A DNA stretch of 64,000 bases from Conexibacter sp. CPCC 206217 (GTDB lineage Bacteria > Actinomycetota > Thermoleophilia > Solirubrobacterales > Solirubrobacteraceae), in assembly GCF_030646165.1 (NCBI RefSeq), contig NZ_JAUTDO010000005.1:62001-126000 (forward strand), written 5' to 3'. The position numbers and the translations under genes are program-made. The notes under the pieces were generated by a model. It searched no databases and was not told the DNA's origin. It saw only the letters and a program-made list of their open reading frames with translations. Below, in pieces: positions 16,907 to 27,278 of this stretch (positions are counted from its first letter, which is position 1; each line of letters opens with the position of its first letter).

Positions 16907-18283
16907 ATGTCTGCAACGCAGACGCATGCCCACGCCGACGAGCTCGAGCGGCTGCTCGAGCTCGTCGGCGGGGACCTCGAAGTGCCGCTCGTCGGTGGCG
17001 AGTGGGTCCGCTACGCGAACCTCGACATGGCGGCGAGCGCTCCGGCGCTGAGGCAGGTCGCCGACATCGTCGCGGAACTGCTGCCGTACTACGGCAGCGT
17101 GCACCGCGGCGCGGGGTTCGCGTCCGTCGTGAGCACAGAGGCGTACATCCGCGCGCGTGAGATCGCGCGCGGGTTCGTCGGAGCGCGCGAGGACGACCTC
17201 GTGCTCTTCACCCGCAACACGACCGACGCGTTCAACCTGCTGGCGAGCGCGCTGCCGCCCGGCACGACGGTGCTGACGTTCGCGGGCGAGCACCACGCGA
17301 ACCTGCTGCCGTGGCGGCGCGGCGACGTGCGCCACCTGCCGATCCCCGCAAGCCCCGCGGACGCGCTCGACGCGCTCGACGCGGCGCTGCGCGGGCTCGG
17401 CGCCGGTGACGCGCTCGTCGCGGTGACCGGCGCCTCGAACGTGACGGGCGAGCTGTGGCCGATCCAGGAGATCGCCCAGGTCGCGCATCGTCACGGCGCG
17501 CGGGTCGCGCTCGACGCCGCGCAGCTGGCGGCGCACCGTCCGATCGACATCGCCGCCTGGGACGTCGACTACGTCGCCTTCTCCGGCCACAAGGTCTACG
17601 CCCCGTACGGCGCCGGCGTCCTCGCCGGGCCGGCGGACTGGCTCGACGCCGCGCCCCCGTACCTCGCGGGCGGCGGCGCCGTGCGCAACGTCACCGTCGA
17701 CGACGTCGAGTGGACCACCGGCGCGGCGCGCCACGAGGCGGGCACCCCGGCAGCGCTCGGCGCGGTCGCGATCGCGGCCGCCGTCAGCGCCCTGAGCGCG
17801 ACGGGCTGGGAGCGCATCCAGGCCCACGAGCAGGAGCTGCTCGAACGTCTGCTCACGGGCCTCGACGCGATCGGCGGCGTGCGCACCTACGAGCTGTGGG
17901 AGCGCGGTCACGACCGTGTCGGCGTGGTGAGCTTCAACGTCGCCGACGTCGATCCCGCGCTGCTGGCGGCGGCGCTGTCGGCCGAGCACGGCATCGGCGT
18001 GCGCGACGGATCCTTCTGCGCGCACCCGCTGATGGAGCACTTCGCCGCACGCGACGGCAGACCCCGGCAGGCCGTCCGCGCGAGCATCGGCGTCGGCACC
18101 AGCGCGAGCGACATCGACCGTCTGCTGCGCGCCGTCGAGCGGATCGCACGCGACGGCGCGAGCTGGAGCTACGTCGAGCACAACGGCTACGTCTGCCCCG
18201 ACCCCGACCCGCGCCCCCGTCCCGCGCTGGGCGGCTTGCTCAGCGGGCCGGTCGCGGGTGGGGGGTCGGCGTGTCGCGGGTAG
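16907..18283 (+). CDS. Class V aminotransferase / SufS-like cysteine desulfurase
   Basis: A PLP-dependent fold-type I enzyme of 458 residues starting at ATG, 28 bases after the thioredoxin-like gene, with AAGGAAGG as ribosome site. The Schiff-base lysine is in FSGHKVYAPYGAG and the cofactor-binding Asp in VALDAAQLAAH. The SufS active-site loop RxGxHCAxP appears as RDGSFCAHP, so the sulfur-accepting cysteine is present. This supports desulfuration of cysteine (alanine plus enzyme persulfide) or a related C-S lyase. The C-terminal 40 residues are an unusual Pro/Gly-rich tail. No Fe-S assembly genes adjoin it. The upstream cystine symporter suggests a catabolic or sulfur-supply role rather than general Fe-S biogenesis. 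Confidence 0.85.
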   Translation: MSATQTHAHADELERLLELVGGDLEVPLVGGEWVRYANLDMAASAPALRQVADIVAELLPYYGSVHRGAGFASVVSTEAYIRAREIARGFVGAREDDLVLFTRNTTDAFNLLASALPPGTTVLTFAGEHHANLLPWRRGDVRHLPIPASPADALDALDAALRGLGAGDALVAVTGASNVTGELWPIQEIAQVAHRHGARVALDAAQLAAHRPIDIAAWDVDYVAFSGHKVYAPYGAGVLAGPADWLDAAPPYLAGGGAVRNVTVDDVEWTTGAARHEAGTPAALGAVAIAAAVSALSATGWERIQAHEQELLERLLTGLDAIGGVRTYELWERGHDRVGVVSFNVADVDPALLAAALSAEHGIGVRDGSFCAHPLMEHFAARDGRPRQAVRASIGVGTSASDIDRLLRAVERIARDGASWSYVEHNGYVCPDPDPRPRPALGGLLSGPVAGGGSACRG

Positions 18284-18393
18284 GTTCGGTGCCGTTCGCG
18301 GGCGCAGGCGTGCAGCCCGCGCCGGACGACCACAACGGCGCCACGTTCGGCGAACTTGTTCGTCTGACAACCGCGGCGAGGTAGAACAGCGGG

Positions 18394-19191
18394 GTGACGA
18401 CCTCCCCGCAGCAGCTGACGAAGAAGCAGTACGAGAAGGAGCTGGAGCGCCTGCAGACCGAGCTGGTCGGGCTGCAGGACTGGATCGTCGCGGCCGGGTT
18501 GAGAGTGGTCGTCCTGTTCGAGGGTCGTGACACCGCGGGCAAGGGCGGCACGATCAAGCGGATCGCGGAGAAGACCAACCCGCGCGTCGTGCGCACGGTC
18601 GCGCTCGGCACGCCGACCGAGCGCGAGCGGACGCAGTGGTACTTCCAACGCTACGTCGCGCACCTGCCGGCGGCCGGCGAGATGGTCCTGTTCGACCGCA
18701 GCTGGTACAACCGCGCCGGCGTCGAGCGCGTGATGGGCTTCTGCACCGACGACGAGTACACCGACTTCATGCGCGCGGCGCCGCGCTTCGAGCGGCTGCT
18801 GATGCGCTCCGGCATCGTGCTGATCAAGTACTGGCTGTCGGTCAGCGACGAGGAGCAGGAGCGCCGCTTCAACGCCCGCATCGGCGATCCGACCAAGCAG
18901 TGGAAGCTGAGTCCGATGGACCTCGAGGCGCGGGCGCGCTGGGTCGACTACGCGGAGGCGAAGGACGAGATGTTCGCCTACACCGACACGAAGGAGTCGC
19001 CGTGGTTCGTCGTCGAGGCCGACGACAAGCGCACGGCGCGGCTGAACCTGATCAGCCACCTGCTGGAGCAGGTCCCGTACGAGCCCGTCAGACGCGAGGC
19101 GATCACATTGCCGCCGCGCCAGCAGCGCGCCTACGTGCGCCCGCCGGCCGACACGCAGACGTTCGTCCCGACCCGCTACGTGGTCAGCTGA
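18394..19191 (+). CDS. ppk2: Polyphosphate kinase 2 family protein
   Basis: 265 residues, the length of a single-domain PPK2. The P-loop is EGRDTAGKGGTIKRI, the lid-region motif is DRSWYNRAGVERVMGF, and KQWKLSPMDLEAR is the typical distal motif. The family transfers phosphate between polyphosphate and nucleotides in the cytoplasm. One-domain members mostly phosphorylate ADP or GDP, but the preference cannot be read here. GTG start, about 110 bases after the desulfurase, so probably its own unit. A PhoU gene lies 39 kb away and is not linked. Confidence 0.92.
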   Translation: MTTSPQQLTKKQYEKELERLQTELVGLQDWIVAAGLRVVVLFEGRDTAGKGGTIKRIAEKTNPRVVRTVALGTPTERERTQWYFQRYVAHLPAAGEMVLFDRSWYNRAGVERVMGFCTDDEYTDFMRAAPRFERLLMRSGIVLIKYWLSVSDEEQERRFNARIGDPTKQWKLSPMDLEARARWVDYAEAKDEMFAYTDTKESPWFVVEADDKRTARLNLISHLLEQVPYEPVRREAITLPPRQQRAYVRPPADTQTFVPTRYVVS

Positions 19192-19356
19192 ACCGACCGG
19201 GCCGGCCATTGCGCGTGACCACCACGCGCTCGTGCTGACCTTCGACGCAGTCATCGTTGCGCGCGCGAAACCGTCGTGAGGGGGCGGTGAAACCGGGGGT
19301 CCTTAGCTTCTTCTCGGCAGGCTGGATCACCGACCCGGCCGTGAAAGGAGCACACG

Positions 19357-20364
19357 ATGACCTCCGCAGTCCATGCAACCGGCCTGGTCAAGGCCTTCGG
19401 CGACCTGCGTGCCGTCGACGAGATCGACCTCGACGTCCGCCAGGGCGAGATCTTCGGCGTCCTCGGGCCCAACGGGGCCGGCAAGACGACGATGCTGAAG
19501 ATGCTCGCGACGCTGCTCACGATCGACGCGGGCAGAGCCGAGATCTTCGGCGTCGACGTCGCCCGCGAGCCGCACCGCGTGCGGCAGCTGATCGGCGTCA
19601 CGGGGCAGTACGCCTCGGTCGACGAGAACCTCACCGGGATCGAGAACCTGCGGCTGTTCGGCCGTCTGCAGGGGCTCTCGAAGGGCGCCTCGCGTGAGAC
19701 CGCCGCCACGCTGCTGAGCCAGTTCGGCCTGCAGGAGGCCGCCGACAAGCCGATCTCGCAGTTCTCCGGCGGCATGCGCCGCCGGCTCGACCTCGCGGCC
19801 AGCCTGATCACCCGTCCGCCGCTGATCTTCCTCGACGAGCCGACGACCGGCCTGGACCCGCGCACGCGCGGGCAGATGTGGGACACGATCCGCGGCCTCG
19901 TCGCAGACGGCTGCACGGTCCTGCTGACGACGCAGTACCTCGACGAGGCCGACCAGCTGGCCGACCGCATCGCCGTGATCGACCGCGGCCGCAAGGTCGC
20001 GCTCGGCACGCCCGACGAGCTGAAGACCTCCGTCGGCGACTCCACCCTGCAGCTGAGACTGGCGGCCGACGCCGATCAGACGCTCGCGATCGAGGTCGTG
20101 CGGCGGGTGCTCGGCGAGGAGCCGGCGCTGACGCCGGAGTCGGGCCGCATGAACGTCGCGCTCGACGTCGCCGACCGCGCCGCCGACGTGCTGATCGGCC
20201 TGCGCCAGGCCGGCGTCGGGATCGACTCCGTCAGCGTCGCGAAGCCGACGCTCGACGAGGTCTTCCTCGCGCTGACCGGCCACGACACCGGCGAGCACGA
20301 CGGCGACGACCGCCAGACCAGCTCCGCAGATTCCGACGACTACGCCCTCGAGGTGACCCGATGA
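19357..20364 (+). CDS. DrrA-family ABC exporter ATP-binding protein
   Basis: Walker A is GPNGAGKTT, the signature is FSGGMRRRLD and Walker B is LIFLDEPTTGLDP. The switch region reads TTQYLDEADQLADRI, with Gln in place of the usual His, as is typical of the daunorubicin-resistance DrrA family. The C-terminal regulatory region has the usual DrrA length. A clear AAAGGAG ribosome site precedes ATG. It overlaps the permease gene by four bases (ATGA) and must work with it to export a hydrophobic compound, possibly a drug or lipid. The cargo is not indicated by the neighbours. Confidence 0.93.
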   Translation: MTSAVHATGLVKAFGDLRAVDEIDLDVRQGEIFGVLGPNGAGKTTMLKMLATLLTIDAGRAEIFGVDVAREPHRVRQLIGVTGQYASVDENLTGIENLRLFGRLQGLSKGASRETAATLLSQFGLQEAADKPISQFSGGMRRRLDLAASLITRPPLIFLDEPTTGLDPRTRGQMWDTIRGLVADGCTVLLTTQYLDEADQLADRIAVIDRGRKVALGTPDELKTSVGDSTLQLRLAADADQTLAIEVVRRVLGEEPALTPESGRMNVALDVADRAADVLIGLRQAGVGIDSVSVAKPTLDEVFLALTGHDTGEHDGDDRQTSSADSDDYALEVTR

Positions 20365-21218
20365 GCACGTTCACGCTCGAACCCGACACGCCGGTCGCGC
20401 CCGCGGGCGCCGCCGTCGACCCCGCGACCGCGGTCGCCCACGCGCGCCCTCGCAACACGCTGCGCGAGACCGTCCACCAGACGCTCTCGATGGCGGGTCG
20501 CGCGCTGAAGAAGATGCGCCGCAACCCGGAGCAGTTCTTCGACGTGACGTTCCAGCCGCTGCTGTTCACGGTCATGTTCGCCTACATCTTCGGCGGCGCG
20601 ATCTCCGGCGACGTCAAGAGCTACCTGCCGCTGATGATCCCCGGCATCCTCGCCCAGACCGTGCTGACGACCTGCATGGCGACCGGCGTGCAGCTGCGCG
20701 AGGACATGGACAAGGGCGTCTTCGACCGCTTCAAGGCGCTCCCGATCGCGCGCATCGCACCGCTCGCCGGTCCGATGGTCGCCGATCTGCTGCGCTACAC
20801 GATCGCGGCGACGCTCACGTTCGCGACCGGGATGGTGATCGGCTACCGCCCCGACGGCGGCGTGCTCGGCGTGCTCGGCGCGATCGCGCTGGCGATCTTC
20901 ACCGGCTGGTCGCTGGCGTGGGTCTTCACCTTCATCGGCACGATCGCCCGCAGCGCCCAGAGCGTGCAGGGGATCTCGATGATGATCCTGTTCCCGCTGA
21001 CGTTCCTCTCCAACGCGTTCGTCCCCGTCGACACGCTGCCGGGCTGGCTGCAGTCGTTCGTCAACGTCAACCCGGTCTCGCACCTCGTCTCGGCGGCGCG
21101 CGATCTCGCCAACAACGGCGCCGTCACCGCCGAGGTCGGCTGGACGGTGCTCGCGAGCGTGGTCGTGATCGCGGTCTTCGCGCCGCTGTCGGTGCGCAGC
21201 TACAAGCGGCACCTGTAG
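20361..21218 (+). CDS. DrrB-family ABC exporter permease
   Basis: 285 residues of the ABC-2 type with six predicted membrane segments. The first cytoplasmic part (RALKKMRRNPEQFFDVTFQP) and the conserved PLTFLSNAFVPVDTLPGWL loop are typical of daunorubicin-type permeases. Its ATG lies inside the stop of the ATPase gene. Transcription ends against the convergent regulator gene at a GC-rich hairpin. Confidence 0.93.
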   Translation: MSTFTLEPDTPVAPAGAAVDPATAVAHARPRNTLRETVHQTLSMAGRALKKMRRNPEQFFDVTFQPLLFTVMFAYIFGGAISGDVKSYLPLMIPGILAQTVLTTCMATGVQLREDMDKGVFDRFKALPIARIAPLAGPMVADLLRYTIAATLTFATGMVIGYRPDGGVLGVLGAIALAIFTGWSLAWVFTFIGTIARSAQSVQGISMMILFPLTFLSNAFVPVDTLPGWLQSFVNVNPVSHLVSAARDLANNGAVTAEVGWTVLASVVVIAVFAPLSVRSYKRHL

Positions 21219-21224
21219 GGCGCG

Positions 21225-21260
21225 CGCCCGCCGGCAGGCCGCACGCTCCCGCGGCGGGCG
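21225..21260. terminator. GC-rich inverted repeat between convergent genes
   Basis: CGCCCGCCG (21225-21233) pairs perfectly with CGGCGGGCG (21252-21260) across an 18-base loop. It sits in the 51-base gap between convergent genes and could act in both directions. There is no T-run. Confidence 0.5.
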
Positions 21261-21269
21261 GGGGCTGGA

Positions 21270-24200
21270 TCAGCCTGACAGCCGGTCGAGCAGCGCGCTC
21301 GCGTGCTCGACCAGCTGCGGCTGCGTCCAGCCGTCCAGCTCGGCCCGCACCGCCGCGACGGCGCCCGGCGCGCGCGCCTCGGCGTGCGGCTCGATCCGCT
21401 CCCACGCCATCGTCGGGACCGTGCGGTTGTAGGCGAACCGCTCCGACAGCACGAGCAGCCGCACGGCGTCGCCGGCCGGCGGTCCCTCGCGCAGCACGCC
21501 CCAGGCGCCGAGCGCGAACAGGATCGTCCCGGTCACGGGGTAGTCGAACTCGAGCGGCTCGGCCCGCAGCGCGGCGGCGCCGTGTCTGCGACAGGCCAGC
21601 AGCAGCCCGCGCGCGTCGTCCTCGTCGTCCGGCCCGCCGTGGTAGGCGAACGCCGCGAGCGCCGCCGCCTCGCCGAACAGGACCCACGGCTCCAGCCCGT
21701 TCAGCGACACGCCGGGGAAGGCGAGCGCGCGCAGCTTCGCGACCGCGGCGAGGTAGCGGGCCAGGCCACGCGCCACTTCGCCGCGCGCGAGCGTCAGCTC
21801 GGCGCGGCTGACCTGGACGGTGACCATGCCGCCGAACAGCGTGTCGGCCTCGTCGATCTGCTCGATCAGGTCGATCTCGGCGGCGGCCTCGTCGAGCCGG
21901 CCGTCCGCGATCGCGCACAACGCCAGCAGCGCGCGCAGCTGCACGAGGTCGTCCTTGGCGCTGAGCCGCTCCAGCACCGGCAGCGCCGCGCGCGCGTATC
22001 CGGCGACCGCGTCGCGGCGGCCCAGCTGCGCGGTCAGCTGCGCCAGCTGGGTGCGCAGGATCGCCGGCAACCATGGACCGTCCTGCGGCCGCGCGAGCGC
22101 GAGCGCCTGCTCGGCGGCCGCGGCGGCGCCGTCCTGGTCGCCGAAGTTCTCGCGCACGACGCTGAGCCAGTGGCACGCCATCTGCGCCGTGTGGCGCTCG
22201 GGCGAGGCGGCGAGCGCCTCCAGCCGCGGCATCAGCGTCGCCGTCTCGCGCGGGTCGTAGGCGAGCGTCACGCGCACCATCGCGGCGAGCTGCGGATCGT
22301 CGGACCCGTCCGCGCCGAGCCGCTCCAGCAGATCCCGCACGGGCGTGGCGTTGTCGTCGAGCGCGATCATCGCGTTGCGCAGCGTCATGCCCATCGCGGC
22401 GCGGGCGCAGTCGGCGAGCTCCGCGGGCGGCGTCCAGCCGTCGACCGCCCCGGAGATCGCCTCCGTCAGCACGAGCATGCGAACGTGGTCGCCGCGGATG
22501 GACCAGAGCGAGCCGAGCCCGGCGATCAGCTGCACGGCCGCCGCGGGGTCCGGCTCCGCGAGCGCCTCGCGCAGCTCGTCGGCGAGGTTGCCCTCCTCGG
22601 CGCCGAGCGTGTCGATCGCGTCGAACTGCTCGGCGCTGAAGACGCGCTCGCCGTGGCGGCGCGCGTAGGCGGCGGCCCATGCGCGCAGCGCCGCGTGCGC
22701 CTCGGCGTCCTCGCCCGCGTGCTTCAGCTGCAGGCGCCCGAACTCGCGCACGGTCTCCAGCATCCGGTAGCGCACGCCGCCGGCCGTCTCGCGCACGCTC
22801 AGCAGCGACTGGTCGGTGAGGCTCTGGAGCGCGTCGAGCGCGTCGCCGCCGAGCACGTCCGCGGCGGTGTCGAGCGTGAAGCCGTCGTGGAACAGCGCCA
22901 GGCGCCGCAGCGCGCGCCGATCGCCGTCGCCGAGCAGGTTCCACGACCAGTCGATCACGGCCAGCAGCGTCTGGTGGCGGTCCGGCGCGCTGCGATCGCC
23001 GCCGCGCAGCAGCGCGAAGCGGTCCTCCAGGCGCCGGTCGATCTCCTCGACCGACATCGCACGCACCTTCGCGGCCGCCAGCTCGATCGCGAGCGGGAGC
23101 CGGTCGAGGCGCTCGACGATGTTACTCACGAGCGGGTCGTCGAGCTGGACGCCGGGCCGCGCGGCGACGGCGCGGCGGCGGAACAGCTCGACCGCGTCGG
23201 CGGGCAGCAGCGCGTCGAGCAGGTAGACGTGCTCGGCGCCGATCGCCAGCGGTGCGCGCGTCGTCGTCAGCACGCGCAGGTCCGGCGTCGTCGCGACGAG
23301 GAACGCGACCAGCTCGGCGACCGCCTCGACGATGTGCTCGCAGTTGTCGAGGATCAGCAGGCTCGGGGCGGCGGCGAGGTGCTGCGCGATGCGCGAGCGC
23401 ACGTCGGCGCGCTGCTGCTGCGTCAGCGCGCGGCGGCCCGTGACGGAGTCGCGCACGCCGAGCGCGGAGCCGACCTCGCCGACGAGGTCCTCCGGCGCCG
23501 TCACGCCGACCAGTTCGACGACGTGCACGACCGGCTGCGCGGCGACGCGCGCGAGCACGTGCGCCAGCCGCGTCTTGCCGAGCCCGCCGGGGCCGACGAT
23601 CGAGACGACGCGCTCGCTGGCCAGCAGCGCGCGCAGCCGCTGCACGTCGTCGTCGCGGCCGAGCAGCGCGGTGGCGTCGAAGCGCACGCCGCTGCGGACC
23701 GGGTTGTCGAGCGCGAGCAGGTCGCGCTGGACCTGCTGCAGCTCGTCGCCGGGGTTGGTGCCGAGCTGGTCGCGCAGCGCGCGGCGATGGCGCTCGAACC
23801 GCTCCAGCGCGGCGCCCGGTCCGCGCACGGCCGCCTCGCTGCGCAGCAGGTCGGCGAGCAGCGACTCGTCGTCGGGCTGCGCGGCGTGCGCGGCCTCCAG
23901 CAGCGGCAGCGCTTCGGTGTGGGCGCCGCCGCGACCGGTGGCGCGCGCGAGCACGAGCCGCGCGGCGGCGACGTCGCGGGCGGCCGCGCGGCGGACGTCG
24001 GCGAGCGGGCCGTCCTCGTCGGCGCCGACGGGCGAGAGCGCCTCGCCGAGCGCGATGGCCGCGCGTGCCGACGCGGCCGCGTCGAGCGGGTCGGACGCGC
24101 GCGTCGGCGCACTGAGCCGACCGGGCGCGGCTGCCGTGAGCCGGTCGGCCGCGCGTGCCGACGCGTTCGCTCCCAGCGGATCGGACGCGAGCGCGCGCCG

Positions 24201-24512
24201 GGCATCGGCGACGAGCGCCGCCAGCCGGCCGCTGTCGACCTGCTCGGGCGCGACGCCGAGTCGATACCCCTCGCCGTCGCGCACGATCGCGTCGCCGCCG
24301 CACGCCGCGCGCGTGCGGGAGACGACGACCTGCAACGCCTTGGCCGCGTTCGCGGGCGCATCCTCGCCCCAGATCAGCTCGACGAGCCGCTCGTTGCGGA
24401 TCGGGCGGCCACGCTGCGCGGCGAGCGCGGCGAGCAGCGCCTGGGAGCGATCGCCGACGACCGGCGCCCCCTGCCATCGCACGCCGTCCAGGAGAGTCAG
24501 GATGACGGGCAC
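21270..24512 (-). CDS. BTAD / NB-ARC (AfsR-SARP-like) ATPase transcriptional regulator
   Basis: 1080 residues, GTG start. An N-terminal winged-helix (OmpR-like) DNA-binding region contains RPIRNERLVELIWGEDAP. A BTAD-type all-alpha region follows, then an NB-ARC ATPase with P-loop VGPGGLGKTR and Walker B LLILDNCEH, and a long alpha-helical TPR-like C-terminus. The architecture is that of large SARP/LuxR-type activators, often tied to secondary metabolism or export. Within the BTAD part there is an Ala-rich internal duplication (SDPLGANASARAA and SDPLDAAASARAA). The gene is convergent with the DrrAB exporter and 63 bases downstream of the reductase gene on the same strand; either could be a target. 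No ligand can be named. Confidence 0.88.
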   Translation of the reverse strand: MPVILTLLDGVRWQGAPVVGDRSQALLAALAAQRGRPIRNERLVELIWGEDAPANAAKALQVVVSRTRAACGGDAIVRDGEGYRLGVAPEQVDSGRLAALVADARRALASDPLGANASARAADRLTAAAPGRLSAPTRASDPLDAAASARAAIALGEALSPVGADEDGPLADVRRAAARDVAAARLVLARATGRGGAHTEALPLLEAAHAAQPDDESLLADLLRSEAAVRGPGAALERFERHRRALRDQLGTNPGDELQQVQRDLLALDNPVRSGVRFDATALLGRDDDVQRLRALLASERVVSIVGPGGLGKTRLAHVLARVAAQPVVHVVELVGVTAPEDLVGEVGSALGVRDSVTGRRALTQQQRADVRSRIAQHLAAAPSLLILDNCEHIVEAVAELVAFLVATTPDLRVLTTTRAPLAIGAEHVYLLDALLPADAVELFRRRAVAARPGVQLDDPLVSNIVERLDRLPLAIELAAAKVRAMSVEEIDRRLEDRFALLRGGDRSAPDRHQTLLAVIDWSWNLLGDGDRRALRRLALFHDGFTLDTAADVLGGDALDALQSLTDQSLLSVRETAGGVRYRMLETVREFGRLQLKHAGEDAEAHAALRAWAAAYARRHGERVFSAEQFDAIDTLGAEEGNLADELREALAEPDPAAAVQLIAGLGSLWSIRGDHVRMLVLTEAISGAVDGWTPPAELADCARAAMGMTLRNAMIALDDNATPVRDLLERLGADGSDDPQLAAMVRVTLAYDPRETATLMPRLEALAASPERHTAQMACHWLSVVRENFGDQDGAAAAAEQALALARPQDGPWLPAILRTQLAQLTAQLGRRDAVAGYARAALPVLERLSAKDDLVQLRALLALCAIADGRLDEAAAEIDLIEQIDEADTLFGGMVTVQVSRAELTLARGEVARGLARYLAAVAKLRALAFPGVSLNGLEPWVLFGEAAALAAFAYHGGPDDEDDARGLLLACRRHGAAALRAEPLEFDYPVTGTILFALGAWGVLREGPPAGDAVRLLVLSERFAYNRTVPTMAWERIEPHAEARAPGAVAAVRAELDGWTQPQLVEHASALLDRLSG

Positions 24513-24575
24513 GCGGCCAGTCTAGTGCCGGCCGCGCCCGGGCCAGAGTTTCGCCCGCTTGCGGCCGACGTCTGT

Positions 24576-25649
<1,074 letters not shown>

Positions 25650-25667
25650 CCCTGGTACGCTGCCGCG

Positions 25668-26249
25668 ATGGCACGCGACTCCGCCGCCACCCGCGCACGC
25701 ATCCTCGACGCCGCGATCGACGAGTTCTCCGAGCACGGCCTCGCGGGTGCCCGGATCGACCGGATCGCCGCCGCGTCGGGTGCCAACAAGCGCTCGATCT
25801 ACGTCTACTACGAGAGCAAGGAGCTGCTCTTCCGGGCGGTGATGCAGCGAGCGATCGCCGAGACGGTGGAGGCGGTCCCGCTGACGGTCGACGACCTGCC
25901 CGGCTACGCCGGCCGCCTCTTCGACCACATCCTCGCGCACCCGAAGGCGTTCCGGCTGGAGTTGTGGCTGAAGCTCGAGCGCCCCGCGGTCGGCGCCGAC
26001 GAGGCCGCCGCAGCCTACGCCGAGAAGCTCGCGACGATGACGGACGCCGGCGGCACCGCCGCGAACGGGATCGCCGCGGCCGACCTGCTGATGCTCGTGA
26101 TCGGTCTCACGCGCGGCTGGTTCCTCGCCTCCGACGCGCTGCTCGCGGCGGCCGGCGACGACGACGGCGAGGCGTCACCGGAGCGCGTCGCGGCTCATCG
26201 CGCCGCGCTGGTCGAAGCGGCGCGCCGGATCAGCGCGCCGCTCGTGTGA
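25668..26249 (+). CDS. TetR/AcrR-family transcriptional repressor
   Basis: 193 residues. The N-terminal TetR helix-turn-helix is clear (ARILDAAIDEFSEHG, then GANKRSIYVYYESKELLF). The C-terminal ligand domain resembles the TetR_C_17-type of small repressors. It starts 102 bases from the divergent reductase and the gap carries two operator-like palindromes. It probably represses both genes until an inducer, perhaps an aldehyde or quinone, is bound. Confidence 0.92.
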   Translation: MARDSAATRARILDAAIDEFSEHGLAGARIDRIAAASGANKRSIYVYYESKELLFRAVMQRAIAETVEAVPLTVDDLPGYAGRLFDHILAHPKAFRLELWLKLERPAVGADEAAAAYAEKLATMTDAGGTAANGIAAADLLMLVIGLTRGWFLASDALLAAAGDDDGEASPERVAAHRAALVEAARRISAPLV

Positions 26250-26281
26250 CGCCGGCACGCACATGGAGGCGTGCCGCCATG

Positions 26282-27154
26282 TCACGTTCGCTCGCCGCGC
26301 TCTGCGGCCCGCGCGCTGCCCTTGACCTGCTTCGTCGCGCCCACGCCGATCGCGATCAGGCCGGCGCCGAGCCACCACGGCCCTGCGTCCATCGACAGCG
26401 CGATCACGCCGACGATCGAGATCCAGGGCGTGACCATCGCGACGAAGTCGCCGATCGGCGGGACGCGCGCCTCGCCGCCCTGCGCGACGATGCCGAGCGC
26501 GCGGACGCGCTGCGGGTACCAGAGCGTGAACTGCGCGGCGACGATCATCGGGAACGTCTGGATGATCCAGCCGGTCCAGATGTTGTTGGAGTCGTCCAGC
26601 ACGAGGTCGCCGTAGAAGCCCGACGCCGCCTCGATCAGGAACGCGATCGCCCACGCCCACGTGATCAGGTAGTTGGTGCGCAGGAAGACGGGGTTCTTCC
26701 ACAGCTCTCTCGGCGCCGACTCCTTCGCGTACGCGAGCGTGAACGGCTGGCGCACGAGGATCGAGCCGACCGCGATCACGACGAGCGCGATGTTGGCGAC
26801 CTCGCCCGACCAGCGCTCCAGCCACGCGTGCGTGTCGTCGGAGGCGACCGCGACGAAGATCGCCAGCCCGCCGAAGAAGATCACGTCGGAGTACTCGAGC
26901 AGCTTCGGTCTGCTGCCGCGCAGCACGCCGAGCATCAGGAACACGAGCGCGATCCCGAGCGCGACCGCGGCCGACTCCTCCAGCCGCCCCTCGCCCTCGA
27001 CCAAGCTGTACACGATCCACGGCGCGAGGCCGATCAGCGGGTTCGCGAGCACGACGTCGAGCATTCTCGTCAGCGCGTTCTCGCCGCCGCGATGGGCGTG
27101 CCAGCCCCCGCTCGTCGGCGCGACTTCGGGTTGGTCTCTCGTGACTGTGCTCAT
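26282..27154 (-). CDS. Polytopic membrane protein of unknown function
   Basis: 290 residues with about eight hydrophobic segments, for example AAVALGIALVFLMLGVL, VIFFGGLAIFVAVA, NIALVVIAVGSILV and MIVAAQFTLWYP. The N-terminus is soluble (SGGWHAHRGGENALTRMLD) and the C-terminus basic. A conserved-looking loop reads WKNPVFLRTNYLITWAW. I do not recognise the family. It is convergent with the TetR gene and divergent from the next gene. Confidence 0.75.
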   Translation of the reverse strand: MSTVTRDQPEVAPTSGGWHAHRGGENALTRMLDVVLANPLIGLAPWIVYSLVEGEGRLEESAAVALGIALVFLMLGVLRGSRPKLLEYSDVIFFGGLAIFVAVASDDTHAWLERWSGEVANIALVVIAVGSILVRQPFTLAYAKESAPRELWKNPVFLRTNYLITWAWAIAFLIEAASGFYGDLVLDDSNNIWTGWIIQTFPMIVAAQFTLWYPQRVRALGIVAQGGEARVPPIGDFVAMVTPWISIVGVIALSMDAGPWWLGAGLIAIGVGATKQVKGSARAAERGERT

Positions 27155-27278
27155 GGCTCCTGGGGTGGTCGCGCCGCGGTGCGGTGTTTCGGCTCGGCGC
27201 TTCCTTCATCGGCAGCGGCCGCCGGGCGCTTGAGCCGCGGGTCCGATCGTGTGACGGCGCGACGCTAGTCTGGTCGGC

